Positions 1 through 9,266 of a stretch of DNA of 64,000 nt are shown in pieces; the stretch's first letter is position 1; every line of letters starts with the position of its first letter. The DNA lies in assembly GCF_009906955.1 (NCBI RefSeq), contig NZ_CP047656.1, forward strand, positions 3,037,001 through 3,101,000, given 5' to 3'. The notes under the pieces are model-generated. The model was not told the DNA's origin. It saw nothing but the letters and a program-made list of their open reading frames with translations, and searched no databases. Source of the stretch: Paraglaciecola mesophila. GTDB taxonomy: Bacteria; Pseudomonadota; Gammaproteobacteria; Enterobacterales; Alteromonadaceae. The position numbers and the translations under genes were made by a program.

Positions 1-747
1 TACTGCGACGGCACTGTCACAAGGTAGCCAATGACTCCAATCTTCGTAGCCTGTGTTTAACGCTTGTTCAATTAATAAACCCCGAAAACCAGTGCAATCA
101 ATAAATAGATCACCAGAAATACATTGCCCATCTGCCAAGGTGAGAGATTGAATAAAGCCGCTATCATAGTTGAGGTCGACCTGTTGGATCTTCCCTTCGA
201 CTCGATTCACACCAGATCGCTGTGCAATATGTCTTAAAAATGTTGCATAAAGACCAGCATCTAAGTGAAAGGCATGGTTACGCTCTTGTTTGGGGGCGGT
301 AGCAAACTTTCCTAATCGGCAAGCGAGATGTTCAGGGCAGTAATCCCCAATCTCACTTGCAACACCTAGCTTTTGCCCGCGCAACCAGAAGTGTTGAAAT
401 CCTGCTGCCCAACAACCATGGTTAAAGTGCCCGAATGAATGTATGTAAGCTTGTTGCTTTTCGTACCAATTTTCGAACTTTATGCCTAGTTTGAATGTGG
501 CATTCGTCGCTGCCATAAAATCCGCTTCTTTGATTTTTAGCAGGTCGTGAAACAAGTGTAAGGTAGGAATAGTAGCCTCACCCACACCTACAGTGGGGAT
601 TGCATCAGACTCCACCAGCGTCACTTTTATATTTTTGCCAAATAGCTTTCCAAATGCCGCAGCTGTCATCCAGCCTGCGGTGCCCCCGCCTGCGATGACG
701 ATATGTTTGATTGCATCTTGTTGCATAGACTGATACTCGCTTTTCAT
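1..747 (-). CDS. Tryptophan halogenase family flavoprotein (C-terminus cut off by window)
   Basis: The visible 249 codons are the N-terminal half of a flavin-dependent tryptophan-halogenase family protein (usual length about 500). Seen: an FAD-binding GGGTAGW loop about 20 residues in, the family motif GVGEATIPT, and a conserved lysine in TFKLGIKF, the position of the catalytic lysine in characterised halogenases. The WxWxIP motif would lie beyond the window and cannot be checked. The start at 747 lies 8 bases after the stop of the upstream cupin gene; a second in-frame ATG at 726 is equally possible. It is the last visible gene of a receptor-SapC-cupin-halogenase operon. Members in such nutrient-uptake loci have no proven halogenase activity, so the substrate is unknown. 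Family assignment is firm; true halogenation is not established. Confidence 0.88.
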   Translation of the reverse strand, partial: MKSEYQSMQQDAIKHIVIAGGGTAGWMTAAAFGKLFGKNIKVTLVESDAIPTVGVGEATIPTLHLFHDLLKIKEADFMAATNATFKLGIKFENWYEKQQAYIHSFGHFNHGCWAAGFQHFWLRGQKLGVASEIGDYCPEHLACRLGKFATAPKQERNHAFHLDAGLYATFLRHIAQRSGVNRVEGKIQQVDLNYDSGFIQSLTLADGQCISGDLFIDCTGFRGLLIEQALNTGYEDWSHWLPCDSAVAV

Positions 748-755
748 TATATTTA

Positions 756-1787
756 TTATCGTCTGAGCTTATTTTGCAAATCAGCAAGCAGCTGTCTTCG
801 GCTTGTTTCGCCCATTGGGCTTGCAAGTATGCTTTTTGCTGTTGCTGGTATGTGTGAAAAGTGCTCTGGTTGATACTCAAAAACGTAATGATCAAACAGG
901 TTCTTCCAGGCATCCCGTTGATGTTTAGGTAGGTCTCGCACACTCATCATGGCTAATAATAAGGCATTCATCGGTCTTCCCATTTGGGCAGGCGTATCTC
1001 GCCACCAGTGCGTGACGAGTACATTAAATCCACTTAGGCCCTGTACATAATGCCACCACATACTGGGTAAAATAAGCGCATCTCCAGCTTCTAATTCTGC
1101 GGTTTGTGCGCTTGCTAGGGCTTGAGAAAATTTGGGGTGCTGTGATAGATCAGGGTTTGCGAAATCGACGGTGCTAATTTCTTGTCCACCAGGGGCTTTA
1201 TCTAAAGGACCCACATAGAGATTGCTTAGTTGCTCTGGGGGGAAAAGGGTAAAACGGCGTTTTCCCACTGCACAGCAGGCGAGATTTTGGGCGACATCAT
1301 AATGGGCTGCTATGCGGCTCGCATTCCCCAGCCAAATATTAACTAGTGGCATATCGACGTCGGGCAGTATGTCAATTTGCGCGAGTAGTTTTGGTAAACA
1401 CTGCGCTAGGCTGGTGGCACTGACATAAACACATTGGCCGTTTTGGCTCTGTGCATTGTCTTGAATATCGTTGAGTATCTTAGGTAATGTTTGTTGACTT
1501 GACTGAAAATTAAACCCTGTCATGTCCTGATTATAAAAGATGCGACCTTGCTCGTTTTTTGGTAGATAATGAGTATGAAACCTAGCCCCTTGATCGCATT
1601 GTAATAGGTGCTGTGCAGCATGTGTATCAGACTGTTTAGCGGCTTTTACTAGTGGCCAATGCGCGCAATAGCCTTTTAACACGATAGGCTCTTTGCTATT
1701 TAGCAGTGCGACAGGAATATTTTCTGCTGTCACGCCGCTAATCTGTTTTACCTCAGAACAAAGCGGTTTGTCATTTGACTGCGACAT
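756..1787 (-). CDS. Cupin-like / JmjC-fold oxygenase
   Basis: A 343-residue protein of the cupin-like (Cupin_8, JmjC-related) family, predicted to be an Fe(II)/2-oxoglutarate-type dioxygenase. Seen: an HxD pair in AAHYDVAQN, a following KRRFTLFPPEQ strand typical of the double-stranded beta-helix, and a distal histidine in PSMWWHYVQ that could complete the iron triad. There is no signal peptide, so it should be cytoplasmic. A GGAGA ribosome-binding site lies about 10 bases before the ATG. It sits 15 bases after the SapC gene and 8 bases before the halogenase gene, so all are probably one transcript. The substrate is unknown; hydroxylation of a protein or small molecule linked to the imported nutrient is inference. 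Confidence 0.82.
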   Translation of the reverse strand: MSQSNDKPLCSEVKQISGVTAENIPVALLNSKEPIVLKGYCAHWPLVKAAKQSDTHAAQHLLQCDQGARFHTHYLPKNEQGRIFYNQDMTGFNFQSSQQTLPKILNDIQDNAQSQNGQCVYVSATSLAQCLPKLLAQIDILPDVDMPLVNIWLGNASRIAAHYDVAQNLACCAVGKRRFTLFPPEQLSNLYVGPLDKAPGGQEISTVDFANPDLSQHPKFSQALASAQTAELEAGDALILPSMWWHYVQGLSGFNVLVTHWWRDTPAQMGRPMNALLLAMMSVRDLPKHQRDAWKNLFDHYVFEYQPEHFSHIPATAKSILASPMGETSRRQLLADLQNKLRR

Positions 1788-1802
1788 CTCTGCGATCTCC
1801 GA

Positions 1803-2537
1803 TTATACCGTTTGTGATACCAGCCTATTTTTTAGTGCCACCAAATCGTTAAAGTGAACCTGTGAAGCTAAAATGAGGTATGCGGCTTGCAAGTATCCAG
1901 CATTATGCAACTGCACTATGTTGTCTGGACTTAGATTATTCAACACATCTTCGTTGATCGTGTAAAAGCCAACCAACTGATGATTTGCTCCATTATCTAG
2001 GGTGATATCAAGGTTCATTGTTTCCAGAAGGTTAAGCGAGACCAACGTATTTACGAAAGCTTCATTACCTTGCATACCGTGGTGCAAGGTTTCAAGTATG
2101 GCTGCAATATCTTCTAAGTATTGGCTGTTACCACCGTATTCTAAAAACAACTCGATGCCCTGCGTTTTACTTACCCGAGGGGAGTCTATGTCCAAGGTGA
2201 TCACACGTTGTTGCTCAGTCACGCCGTCAGTTGTGATGTTTTGTCGGCCGATGAAAAAAGGCATGCGTTGTACAGACAAAGGAATATAACTCGCATTCCA
2301 TTGATTAGACTGTAAAAATAAATTTTCATTTTGCTGAAAACCAAATAACGCCACTGGTGTAAATTGCGCTGTACTTTGGTCTTTGTGAAACACAATAGGG
2401 TAATGTGCTTGCACACTGCGCATTTCATCGACAAACGTAGGGGAGAACCAAAGGTTATCTCCAAATTCATCACTACGCTCAGTGATGATGCGTAAATCAC
2501 TGTGTTCAGCGCTATTTAGTAACACATGGTTTGCCAT
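1803..2537 (-). CDS. SapC family protein
   Basis: A 244-residue SapC-like protein. The recognisable family pattern is an N-terminal AEHSDLRI stretch, a central YPIVF motif, and the FGFQQNENLFL and PFFIG segments. The name comes from an S-layer-locus protein of Campylobacter, but the biochemical role is unknown; in Alteromonadales and Caulobacterales these genes recur next to large TonB-dependent receptors and tryptophan-halogenase-like genes. No signal peptide or membrane segment is visible. A GGGG-type ribosome-binding site precedes the ATG. It follows the receptor gene after 135 bases that include a hairpin, so expression relative to the receptor may be lowered. Confidence 0.82.
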   Translation of the reverse strand: MANHVLLNSAEHSDLRIITERSDEFGDNLWFSPTFVDEMRSVQAHYPIVFHKDQSTAQFTPVALFGFQQNENLFLQSNQWNASYIPLSVQRMPFFIGRQNITTDGVTEQQRVITLDIDSPRVSKTQGIELFLEYGGNSQYLEDIAAILETLHHGMQGNEAFVNTLVSLNLLETMNLDITLDNGANHQLVGFYTINEDVLNNLSPDNIVQLHNAGYLQAAYLILASQVHFNDLVALKNRLVSQTV

Positions 2538-2606
2538 ATAAGCCCCATTTTTTATTCTAGTTTGTGGTTAACTGCACGGTATAAAACAATTTCAGGAAAA
2601 CATAAA

Positions 2607-2642
2607 AGCCACGATAACGATGTAAACATACGTATCGTGGCT
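2607..2642 (-). terminator. Hairpin after the TonB-dependent receptor gene
   Basis: A perfect 10-bp inverted repeat (AGCCACGATA / TATCGTGGCT) lies between the receptor stop and the SapC start. On the minus-strand transcript it is followed by a T-rich run. It could be a partial terminator or an RNA-stabilising hairpin that gives the receptor a higher expression level than the genes behind it. Confidence 0.55.
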
Positions 2643-2672
2643 GGTTATCTTACGTTCTGCTGGCGTTACAAA

Positions 2673-5600
2673 TTAAAACGTATACCTAGCCCCAATATTG
2701 TAGCGGGCTCCCGTTTGCGTTAATTCATAAATCAAACGGTTATCACGACCAAATTCATTGGTATATTCATCGGTAATGTTAATACCTTCTACAAATACGG
2801 TCAGTCCTTCAAGCTGTTTTACTTCGTAACTTAGGTTAAAGTCAATTTGATAATAAGCGTCAGTGAATATAGGCGCAGTTAAATCACCATTGACTCGCCG
2901 TTCATTTAAGAACTCATCACGCCAGTTGTAAGCGATACGCGCTTGTAAACCGTCTTTATCATAGAACAAAACCAAGTTTGCCGTGTCACTGAGACCGACA
3001 AGTGCTTCGGTATCACTCAGTGAAGACTTATCGTATTCTAAACCTGAGTCCACCATGGTGTAGTTAGCTATCGCACCGAACCCTGATTCCCCAAACAGGT
3101 GTTGAACGTTAAATTCGATCCCGTCTATTGTGTGTTCAGTATCGCCATTCACAGGGACATTGATTCTAAAGTTCACCGTATTATCCGTGGCTGGGTCACC
3201 CAAAATAGTACCGCCATCTAGCTCACCGCTTTCATCGAAGTTTGGCATGACGTTCGGGTCATCCGCAAAGTTCTCAAAAATATAGGTGCGCAGCTGTTGG
3301 TTACTTGCACTCGCGCCTAAAGCGGCAACCGCAGCATCAAATTTTTCGCCGTCTAACGGGTTAGCCAAGTTGAAAATGGTCGAATTGGTTGTACCGGTTG
3401 TAATCCAATTGGTGACGTCTTTTCTGAAGTAGCCTAATGATACATAGCTGCCTTCGTCGTAATACCACTCTGCAGATAAGTCATAGTTCACTGACTCTAA
3501 TGGACGTAAGCCTGGATTACCTGAGTTCCCAGAGTAACCGCTTAGGCTCCCTGAGGTGTTAATAGTGGTGCCCCCTTGTAATGCACCATAACCCGCTCGA
3601 GAAATTGTTTTGCCAACCGCCGCGCGTAAAATGACATCATCAGTGACTGATAAGTTAAGATTTAGGCTAGGCAAAAATTGCGAGTAATCCGCTTCTTGAC
3701 TCAAGGTTTCAATACCGGTGACCCCAGTTACTGCTGTTGAAGTGGCTTCAGACCATTCAACGCGGCTGTAGCCTGGTGCCGATGCGGTAGAGGTTACGTC
3801 CGTTTTTTCATAACGTAACCCTAAGTGAGCATCATAAGGCATATCACCTAGCTCACCATCATAATGAAACTGAACAAAAGCCGCGGTGGTTTCTTCTTCA
3901 GTAAAGCGGTTGGTATCAGCATCCCAATTCGACGAAGCACAAAAGTGTCCTTCACCATTCGGGCCAGCCGACGCCCCTTCTGGTGCTAAGCAGTCACCCC
4001 AAACGGTGTCTACATTGGCGACAGGATCCGCAAATTCCGCAGCTCGAACAATCTCATCGAAATCTGCGAACCAAATGCGGTTAAATAAATCGTAGTCACC
4101 TTGGGTAGCGGTGCCTTCGAAATTCCCTGCATTAGCGTTGAATTTGTCTAAAATCGTGTCTTCAGTCCAATTGACATCTGCAAAGTCTCCTTCTTCGCCT
4201 ACTCCACCCCAGTCAGCGCGTTGTACTTGGGTGTGGCGATAGCGATTATTCACCGTATTAACTGACACACCAAAGTCAATGCTGGCCTCATCGGTTAAGA
4301 AGTACTTACCTGTTAGCTGGGTTTGGTCAATTTCAGAGGTATAGAAGTCATTGGCAAACCAGCTACCTGACAAGCGCATGGTACTCGGGTTGAAATTTTC
4401 TATGTTGCCAGTGGCAATGCCTGGCAACTTACCGGTTAAATCTAGTCCCGTTCGGGTGCGCGTATAAGAAGGAAGCTGCAGGTTGTTGCGAGTGCCGTGA
4501 CGAGGATCTGATGCTTTCATTTCAGCTTCTGAGCTGTGATGATCCAAAGTTAGTTGCAGCGAGTCATTTACCTGCCAATCCACGTTCAGTCCGATAGAAT
4601 CAATGCTTTCTTCACGGCCCCATGCACCCACAGTCAAAGATGTATCTTTAAGGTCTGCGTCGCTGTTTATTTCGTATATTTCTGAATAAATTAAAGGTAC
4701 CGCGTTTGGTTCACCTGCCCATACGGATTCACTGCGATCCCCTGCATAGTTAAACCAGACTGAGGCATCAGTGTGCTGCTCTTCTATGTTATTGCGAATT
4801 AATGTGTAATCTAGAGTTGTGGTGATATTGTCAGTCGGTCTGAATTGCAATACCAATTGACCATTAGTGCGCTCACGTTGGCGTTCTTCAAAAACGTATC
4901 TAGGTTGTTGCGGGTTAGAGTAAATCCCTGAGGTTGGGCGATTTGTGCCACCGTCAGCACCTGCTGGAACGCCGCCCCATCCTGTATTGGTATATTCACT
5001 GGCACGGTAACCCTGATCAGCTAAGAATTGTTGCATTCCGCTTTCACGTTCTTGATAACTACCTGATATAGATATACCAAAGGTTTCATCAGCAAATGTT
5101 TGTGAATACAAACCACTTATTTCTGGCGTGATATCTCCCTTTTCAGTGGATTTATCATCGATTATTTTGGCTCCAAATGTCGCTTTTGTGCCGGGTGACT
5201 GGAAAGGCTTATGGGTTGAAAGGTTAATGGTTGCGCCTATTCCACCTGAAGTTACGCTTGCGTCAGCCGTTTTGTAGACTTCTACGCCGGATACACTTTC
5301 CGAGGCTATATTGGCAAAGTCAAAAGTTCGACTGCCTGTGGTTGTCGGCAATTGACGACCATTCAAGGTTATCAGGTTATTCGCTGCGCCGAAGCCACGC
5401 ACTGTGACTTGTGAGCCTTCTCCGCTTGCACGATCAATCGATACCCCAGTAATCCGTTGCAGTGACTCAGCAAGGTTAGAATCGGGGAACTTTCCCATGT
5501 CTTCAGCCGAAATGGCATCCACTATGCCGGTGGAGTCGCGCTTAATGTCCATGGCGCGCAATAAGCTGCCGCGAATACCACTGACCTGTATAACCTCTAC

Positions 5601-5714
5601 ATCTTCTTGAGCTGTTTGTTCTTGTGCTATTACAGAGGTAACAGCGGCGCTGCTAATTAGCAGCGAAATACTGCTTGCTAACATCGACTTGTTAAACTTT
5701 TTGTGTGTGTTCAT
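2673..5714 (-). CDS. TonB-dependent receptor
   Basis: A 1013-residue outer-membrane TonB-dependent receptor of the large Xanthomonas/Caulobacter type. Seen: signal peptide ending near SVIAQE, a TonB-box-like stretch EVIQVSGIRGSL, the plug domain (AEDMGKFPDSNLAESLQRITGV split over about residues 65-90, then VTVRGFG and the NNLITLNGRQLP strand), a long beta-barrel and a terminal aromatic residue in GARYTF. The start at 5714 (MNTHKKF) is preferred over an ATG 36 bases upstream because AAGGT lies about 10 bases before it and the signal peptide then has normal length. The receptor imports a large nutrient, in this family often an oligosaccharide, but the substrate cannot be read from sequence. No Fur box was seen upstream. 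It heads the operon with SapC, cupin and halogenase genes. Confidence 0.93.
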   Translation of the reverse strand: MNTHKKFNKSMLASSISLLISSAAVTSVIAQEQTAQEDVEVIQVSGIRGSLLRAMDIKRDSTGIVDAISAEDMGKFPDSNLAESLQRITGVSIDRASGEGSQVTVRGFGAANNLITLNGRQLPTTTGSRTFDFANIASESVSGVEVYKTADASVTSGGIGATINLSTHKPFQSPGTKATFGAKIIDDKSTEKGDITPEISGLYSQTFADETFGISISGSYQERESGMQQFLADQGYRASEYTNTGWGGVPAGADGGTNRPTSGIYSNPQQPRYVFEERQRERTNGQLVLQFRPTDNITTTLDYTLIRNNIEEQHTDASVWFNYAGDRSESVWAGEPNAVPLIYSEIYEINSDADLKDTSLTVGAWGREESIDSIGLNVDWQVNDSLQLTLDHHSSEAEMKASDPRHGTRNNLQLPSYTRTRTGLDLTGKLPGIATGNIENFNPSTMRLSGSWFANDFYTSEIDQTQLTGKYFLTDEASIDFGVSVNTVNNRYRHTQVQRADWGGVGEEGDFADVNWTEDTILDKFNANAGNFEGTATQGDYDLFNRIWFADFDEIVRAAEFADPVANVDTVWGDCLAPEGASAGPNGEGHFCASSNWDADTNRFTEEETTAAFVQFHYDGELGDMPYDAHLGLRYEKTDVTSTASAPGYSRVEWSEATSTAVTGVTGIETLSQEADYSQFLPSLNLNLSVTDDVILRAAVGKTISRAGYGALQGGTTINTSGSLSGYSGNSGNPGLRPLESVNYDLSAEWYYDEGSYVSLGYFRKDVTNWITTGTTNSTIFNLANPLDGEKFDAAVAALGASASNQQLRTYIFENFADDPNVMPNFDESGELDGGTILGDPATDNTVNFRINVPVNGDTEHTIDGIEFNVQHLFGESGFGAIANYTMVDSGLEYDKSSLSDTEALVGLSDTANLVLFYDKDGLQARIAYNWRDEFLNERRVNGDLTAPIFTDAYYQIDFNLSYEVKQLEGLTVFVEGINITDEYTNEFGRDNRLIYELTQTGARYNIGARYTF

Positions 5715-5994
5715 AACGTGTACCTTGTGATCCTGATTTGTAATCATCAAAAGAGGCGTTGACCTTGGTGCTTCGAATAGTTTGAACCAACAGCAAGATG
5801 TAAACGCAGCATTACGTTAAAGTCACATTAACTATATGTCAATCGACACTATTTAACTTGTTGTTAACAAAAATTGTTATTAATTTGTTTTTTTTCGTGA
5901 AACGGCAGTTTTCAGCTAATTTCGTTATTTTTGGCGCTAACAGCACTGTAAATTTACGGCGAAAATAAAAAGGAAAGCGGTTTTTAAAGGTTTA

Positions 5995-6259
5995 ATACCA
6001 ATTCCACTAAATAATTGGCCTCTCAGAATTCATCCAGCGGGTTTTGAACAAGGCGTCGGTGTGTAGTAATGGTTGTTCCCTTTCAAATACCGAGAACGTA
6101 GTGCAAAACCCGCTGGGGAATTCCCTTCGGGCGAATTTTAAAAGGACTTACTCTGTGTTGCTCAAACTCGAAAGAGCACCACTATTACTTCATTTAAGCG
6201 CCTTGATTAAGTCCTTTTAAATTTTCGCTGAGTGGTTAATTATTTAATGGAATTGGTAT
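5995..6259. repeat. 265-bp MITE-like element with terminal inverted repeats
   Basis: The ends are inverted copies of each other: the left end begins ATACCAATTCCA and the right end finishes TGGAATTGGTAT, and the first 30 bases match in about 26 positions. Two further inverted repeats sit inside: AGCGGGTTTTG (about 6037) against CAAAACCCGCT (about 6102), and TTAAAAGGACTTA against TAAGTCCTTTTAA (about 6139 and 6208). There is no transposase ORF, so this is a non-autonomous or REP-like element. No convincing target-site duplication was seen. It lies in the divergent gap (5715-6358) between the receptor and HD-GYP genes; the rest of that gap is AT-rich and should hold both promoters, which I cannot place with confidence. 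Partial relatives occur at 11676 and 42225. Confidence 0.85.
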
Positions 6260-6358
6260 GATAATTAAAATCTAGCGTTAGGTTGGGTTTGCGCTAATTT
6301 GTAAAATCGTTTATTTTTCTCACATCCCTCGTGTTTCACTGATTGGAATATATTTTTA

Positions 6359-7528
6359 GTGTTGAAAACTATCCCGGTAGACGAATTGAAAGTCGGCATG
6401 TATGTCGATTCAATTGCTGAACAAAACGGTAACCTAAAGATTAAAAGCAGAGGGAGAGTCACCACTAACGCCGCTATTACTGCAATGAAAAAGCAAGGTA
6501 TTGTGTCCTTGGTGATAGATTTGAGTAAGCAAATCGAAAAGCAAGAACAAGCAAGCCCAGTTGATGAGCAAGAATCTCAAGAGATTGACGTTTCTTTTGC
6601 TGATGAAATAGGCAGAGCGGCAAAATTACACGAAAAAGGCAAAGTACTGCAGCGAAGAATGTTGCAGTCAGTGGGTAAAGGCTTACCTATTGATATAGCC
6701 ATACCAAAAGAATTTACCACTAATTTAGTCTCATCCATTGATCGTAATCCGAATGCCTTGCTGTGTATGACTAAAATTCGTGAAAAAGACAGCTACTTGC
6801 TAGAGCATTCACTAAATGTGGCCATTTTACTAGCTAATTTTGCAACCTATTTAGGCATGTCTGAAAGTGAGGTACAGGAACTGGCGCTTTCTGGATTTCT
6901 ACATGACATTGGTAAGATCAAAGTACCCGATGAGATCCTGCATAAGCCTGGCCGCCTAACCGACCAAGAAATGGTGATAATGCGTGATCATGTATATTAC
7001 GGCGTGCGGTTTTTAGAAGATATGGGCATTCCGCAGCGTATGATAGAGACAATTTCTCAGCATCATGAGCGCCTTGATGGTTACGGTTATCCAGACGGTG
7101 CGCGCGGCGATGAAATTAGCCATTTTGGGCGTATGATTGCAATAGTCGATACTTATGACGCTATCACTGCAGACCGCTGTTACAAGGCGGGCATGCCATC
7201 GCAGAAAGCGCTTAAAATTCTACATGCAGAAGCGCCAATCAAGTACGATCAGGACTTAGTCGAGCAATTTATTAAGTGCATTGGTGTTTACCCAGTCGGC
7301 AGTTTGGTTAAACTGTCTAGCGAAAAAATTGCCGTAGTGATCAAACAAAATGAGAACCACCCATTAAAGCCGTTGGTAAAGGTATTTTACTCTGTTCGCA
7401 GTGCCCATTACCTCCAACCTGTGGAAATTGATTTGCTGCATTCCCAATACCGAGTCGAAAAAGCGGTTCTCGCGAGTGAGTTCAAGCTAGATTTCAATCG
7501 TTACTTTAATGAATCCATCGCTATTTAG
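6359..7528 (+). CDS. HD-GYP domain protein, candidate c-di-GMP phosphodiesterase
   Basis: A 389-residue protein with an N-terminal DUF3391 region (about 1-130, VDELKVGMYVDS) and a C-terminal HD-GYP domain. Seen: EHSLNVA, the metal-binding HDIGK, KHP-type KPGRLTDQE, HHERLDGYGYP which carries the GYP signature, and DTYDAITADRCY. This set is complete, so hydrolysis of cyclic di-GMP (to pGpG or GMP) is expected. No transmembrane segment is visible, so it should be cytosolic. The frame begins with GTG at 6359 directly followed by TTG; the ribosome-binding site is weak, so the exact start is uncertain by a codon or so. It is monocistronic and converges, with a 4-base overlap, on a small gene. Confidence 0.92.
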   Translation: MLKTIPVDELKVGMYVDSIAEQNGNLKIKSRGRVTTNAAITAMKKQGIVSLVIDLSKQIEKQEQASPVDEQESQEIDVSFADEIGRAAKLHEKGKVLQRRMLQSVGKGLPIDIAIPKEFTTNLVSSIDRNPNALLCMTKIREKDSYLLEHSLNVAILLANFATYLGMSESEVQELALSGFLHDIGKIKVPDEILHKPGRLTDQEMVIMRDHVYYGVRFLEDMGIPQRMIETISQHHERLDGYGYPDGARGDEISHFGRMIAIVDTYDAITADRCYKAGMPSQKALKILHAEAPIKYDQDLVEQFIKCIGVYPVGSLVKLSSEKIAVVIKQNENHPLKPLVKVFYSVRSAHYLQPVEIDLLHSQYRVEKAVLASEFKLDFNRYFNESIAI

Positions 7529-7707
7529 CTGCTACGCACATCCTGCAGTATGACCTTTACCTGATCGGTTGTAACATCTGAAGGACACACACCTTTACTG
7601 ACTAAAACATCGCGAACTTGCTCTGCATTATTTGCTGTTAGTGCGTTGCTATTACGTTGAATATAACGCGTAAGTTGTTGCTGTAATTTTCGTGTTAAAC
7701 AAGACAT
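7525..7707 (-). CDS. Small hypothetical protein, 60 residues
   Basis: A 60-residue, mostly helical and cytosolic-looking protein with one cysteine near each end (MSCL, VCPS). Its stop overlaps the HD-GYP stop by 4 bases in convergent orientation, which argues for a real end to both. I do not recognise the family. Balanced amino-acid composition and the tight convergence favour a genuine gene, but no strong ribosome-binding site is visible. Confidence 0.5.
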   Translation of the reverse strand: MSCLTRKLQQQLTRYIQRNSNALTANNAEQVRDVLVSKGVCPSDVTTDQVKVILQDVRSS

Positions 7708-8214
7708 CTGTGCATCTAAACCAGTTAGTTATTTATCAATTAAATCATGTATACCATCTAGGAAACCTGCTCTAAATTCGCATACAAAGTTGGAATATAC
7801 TCAGTACTACATCTCTAAATTAATAAAAGCATATAGCAAGCCAAAAAATAAAAAACCTTAAAAATCAATATATTAAGATGTAATGACGAGCTTTTTTACA
7901 GTTTTTGTTAAATTTTTCGACAGTGACAAGCTTATTTGAGCCCAGCTACAACAATGTAACAGGCTAAGAACCCTCAGCTCATATTGCGAGGCCGGCATAC
8001 TAGGTTACTTCAGGAGAAAATAGAACCACTGTGTTAGTGATAATGCTGATTATATATGCAGATTGATTGTTAAAAGTACTGACTAGCAAATATCAAATCA
8101 CGGGGTTATTGCTGATTTCATCCTTCAATATGTCGTTAATGTTGTTGAGCCATTGATCCATAAATAAGGCCGTATGTGATTCTAGTTTAGAGCCTTACAT
8201 TAGGTATTCGACGA
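7708..8214. other. Gene-poor AT-rich gap
   Basis: About 500 bases with no convincing gene. A minus-strand frame open at 8093-8194 reads like a short helical protein tail (it contains MDQWLNNINDIL) but has no recognisable partner or start; it may be a remnant. No RNA gene, repeat or clear terminator was recognised. Confidence 0.5.
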
Positions 8215-9132
8215 TCAAGCCACTGACATTTTTGCTTGTATTTCAGCATTATGTTCGGTTAACAAGGTGACAAAACTAGACACTGTTGGGCTCATTGGTG
8301 AGTGTTTAAATTGCGCCACTAATGGAATTGAAATACTGACATCATTAATTTTAACAAAAGCACAGGTATTACTGACCAAGCGTTTAATGCAATGTGGTGC
8401 AATACCAATTCCTAAACCGGCACCCACCTCAACTAACAAGGTTTGCATTGAGCGCGGTTGACTGGAAATGATAGGTGTCACGCCTGCCGCTTGGAATGCA
8501 CCTAAGGTTTGTTCATATAAGCCTTCTGCTTCTTCGCGTTTAAATATAATAAACCGACTATCGCGCATTACGTTTAGTGCGATGCTCGGCACGTTAGCAA
8601 GGTGGTGATCTTTAGGAAGTACCAACACGAGCTCGTCGTTGTAAACTAACTCTGTCGCTAACCCGATTGGCTGAACGTCATCTAAAATGGGACGTGTTAA
8701 GGCGATATCAATGTCGTTATTTTCAAATGCTTGCTGCTGTCCTTGTACCGTTAAATCAAATAGTGATACCTGAACGTTAGGGTGCGCCAAACTGTATTGC
8801 CTGACTAAATCAGGCAAAAAACTTGAGCAAGCTGAGCTGATATAGCCTATGCGCAGCTGTCCTGTCTCACCCTTAGCCACTCTACGTACTCTTTCAGTAG
8901 CGCTTTGTTGCAAGGCTATTAATCGGTTACTTTCAACGAGCAATGCTTCCCCCGCAGAGGTAAGTTTTACTTCTCGGGTGTTTCGCCAGAACAGCTTTAC
9001 TCCTAGCTCATTTTCTAACTCTGATATTTGTCGACTTACTGCCGGTTGAACAGTATGCAGCGCTCGAGCAGCGCCAGAAAAACTACGATATGTTGCGACC
9101 GCAACAAATGTTTTGAGTACTTTTATTTCCAC
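8215..9132 (-). CDS. LysR family transcriptional regulator
   Basis: A 305-residue LysR-type regulator: N-terminal winged helix-turn-helix (about 1-60; FSGAARALHTVQPAVSRQIS, then ELGVKLFWR) and a periplasmic-binding-protein-like effector domain. I place the start at the GTG at 9132 (VEIKVLKTFVAVA) because GAAGGTGA lies 7-9 bases upstream and this matches the usual N-terminus of the family; the longer frame to 9186 adds 18 residues without family resemblance. It is divergent from an MFS transporter gene at 9267, with a palindrome between them, so it probably controls that transporter pair. The inducer is unknown. Confidence 0.9.
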   Translation of the reverse strand: MEIKVLKTFVAVATYRSFSGAARALHTVQPAVSRQISELENELGVKLFWRNTREVKLTSAGEALLVESNRLIALQQSATERVRRVAKGETGQLRIGYISSACSSFLPDLVRQYSLAHPNVQVSLFDLTVQGQQQAFENNDIDIALTRPILDDVQPIGLATELVYNDELVLVLPKDHHLANVPSIALNVMRDSRFIIFKREEAEGLYEQTLGAFQAAGVTPIISSQPRSMQTLLVEVGAGLGIGIAPHCIKRLVSNTCAFVKINDVSISIPLVAQFKHSPMSPTVSSFVTLLTEHNAEIQAKMSVA

Positions 9133-9189
9133 GTTTTTCACCTTCAGAATCGACGTCCTATAGCAAAATGGTATCAGTTTAATCAATAA

Positions 9190-9205
9190 ATAACATTTCT
9201 GTTAT
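9190..9205. promoter_or_regulatory. Candidate LysR operator palindrome
   Basis: ATAACATTTCTGTTAT is a perfect 6-4-6 inverted repeat in the gap between the divergent LysR and MFS genes, 58 bases upstream of the LysR start and 61 bases upstream of the transporter start. LysR proteins usually bind dyads in such shared promoter regions. The assignment is inferred from position and symmetry. Confidence 0.5.
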
Positions 9206-9266
9206 ACGTGAATAGTCCTTACCCTACCTGCGGTTTCAAACTCAACGACTTAAGGATTTTACCCCT

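Noticed and set aside
8093..8194. Short minus-strand frame ending in SNNPVI
   Set aside because: Too short and without start signal or recognisable family; may be a remnant but cannot be supported.
8402..8413. ATACCAATTCC inside the LysR gene, like the ends of the MITE element
   Set aside because: Only the short terminal motif matches and it lies within coding sequence; probably chance.
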